DNA of 33,163 nt from NCBI RefSeq assembly GCF_017306585.1, contig NZ_JAFKIC010000167.1, positions 1 to 33,163 on the forward strand, in the 5' to 3' direction. Below the pieces are notes generated by a model, which was not told the origin of the DNA, did no database searches, and saw nothing but the letters and a program-made list of their open reading frames with translations. This DNA comes from Mesorhizobium sp. (GTDB taxonomy: Bacteria > Pseudomonadota > Alphaproteobacteria > Rhizobiales > Rhizobiaceae). The translations under genes were made by a program, and so were the position numbers. Positions 32,628 to 33,163 of the stretch are shown here, piece after piece. Each line of letters begins with the position of its first letter. Positions within the stretch are counted from its first letter, which is position 1.

Positions 32628-33163
32628 GTGGCGACAAATCCAAGCGAAGTGCTTTCTCTACCGAAGCCCGCCTGGGCTGCCGACGAGGTCGGCATGCTCT
32701 ACGACATGGCGAGCCGCTTCATGTCGGAGGAAATCGCGCCGCGCTACGACGAGTTCGAGAAGAACGAGATGGTCGACCGCGAGAGCTGGCGCAAGGCCGG
32801 CGCGGCAGGCCTGCTCTGCGCCTCCATGCCGGAGGAATATGGCGGCTCCGGCGGCACCTTCGCGCATGAGAGCGCCATCATCGAGGCCATCGGCCATGTC
32901 GGCGTCGACGGTTTCGGCATCGGTCTGCACAATTCGATCGTCGCGCCCTACATCCTTCACTACGGCTCGCAGGAGCAGAAGAAGAAGTGGTTGCCCAGGC
33001 TCGCCACCGGCGAACTGATCGGTGCCATCGCCATGACCGAGCCCGGCGCCGGCTCGGACCTGCAGGGCGTCAAGACACGCGCCGAAAAGGACGGCAACCA
33101 GTACAAGATCAACGGCTCCAAGACCTTCATCACCAATGGCCAGCTTGCCAACCTCATTATCGT
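32628..33163 (+). CDS. Acyl-CoA dehydrogenase, N-terminal part (3' end outside window)
   Basis: An open frame of 178 codons runs off the window end. It starts at GTG 32628 with GGAGGA about 5 nt upstream. It contains the ACAD N-domain (about 15-125, including SMPEEYGGSGGTFAHES) and the start of the middle domain with the FAD/substrate motif MTEPGAGSDLQGVKTRA (about 138-154) and NGSKTFITNGQLANL. This layout fits the ordinary roughly 380-residue acyl-CoA dehydrogenase, distinct from the long form upstream. It is probably co-transcribed with that gene after a 52-bp gap. Confidence 0.92.
   Translation, partial: MATNPSEVLSLPKPAWAADEVGMLYDMASRFMSEEIAPRYDEFEKNEMVDRESWRKAGAAGLLCASMPEEYGGSGGTFAHESAIIEAIGHVGVDGFGIGLHNSIVAPYILHYGSQEQKKKWLPRLATGELIGAIAMTEPGAGSDLQGVKTRAEKDGNQYKINGSKTFITNGQLANLII

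Overview
This window is chromosomal, GC-rich alphaproteobacterial DNA. The Flp/Tad pilus genes, the CtrA-like boxes, the PodJ-type polarity protein, the ligase-associated helicase/PdeM pair and the RIME-like palindrome all point to Hyphomicrobiales. I infer a Mesorhizobium-like member of the Phyllobacteriaceae; no rRNA or other taxonomic marker is present. I see no tRNA, rRNA, CRISPR array, transposase, integrase or phage gene.

Region 1 (1-10041) is a Flp/Tad type IVc pilus locus. It holds the 3' end of a Flp pilin gene and its terminator, then cpaA (prepilin peptidase), cpaB, cpaC (secretin), cpaD (lipoprotein), cpaE, cpaF (ATPase), tadB and tadC (inner-membrane platform) on the plus strand. 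tadD (TPR lipoprotein) lies convergently on the minus strand, across a hairpin that can act as a terminator in both directions. cpaB to tadC is one tight operon with start/stop overlaps.

Region 2 (10162-16364) is a plus-strand housekeeping block: an M17 leucyl aminopeptidase, a MarR-type regulator, an SH3-NlpC/P60 peptidase, a large RIME-like palindromic repeat, then the ligase-associated DEXH helicase and PdeM phosphoesterase.

Region 3 (16368-25311) looks like a sulfur-oxidation and export neighbourhood. A minus-strand operon encodes a cytoplasmic molybdopterin oxidoreductase, a 4Fe-4S subunit and a DmsC-type membrane anchor, best matching sulfite dehydrogenase SoeABC. Just upstream and translationally coupled to it is an unrecognised 52-residue ORF. 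A divergent LysR regulator follows, then a YegD-type Hsp70-like ATPase, a TIGR02186-type membrane-anchored protein and a TauE/SafE exporter. The exporter and the TIGR02186 gene overlap by one base. The model is that SoeABC oxidises cytoplasmic sulfite while TauE exports excess.

Region 4 (25504-29589) is a single 1361-residue coiled-coil / transmembrane / SEL1 / peptidoglycan-binding protein of the PodJ polarity-factor type.

Region 5 (29904-33163) is a MerR regulator gene followed by two acyl-CoA dehydrogenase genes, the second cut by the window end. Matching TTGACGT..ACGT sites precede both merR and the first dehydrogenase, which suggests a self-regulated LiuR-like acyl-CoA catabolism regulon.
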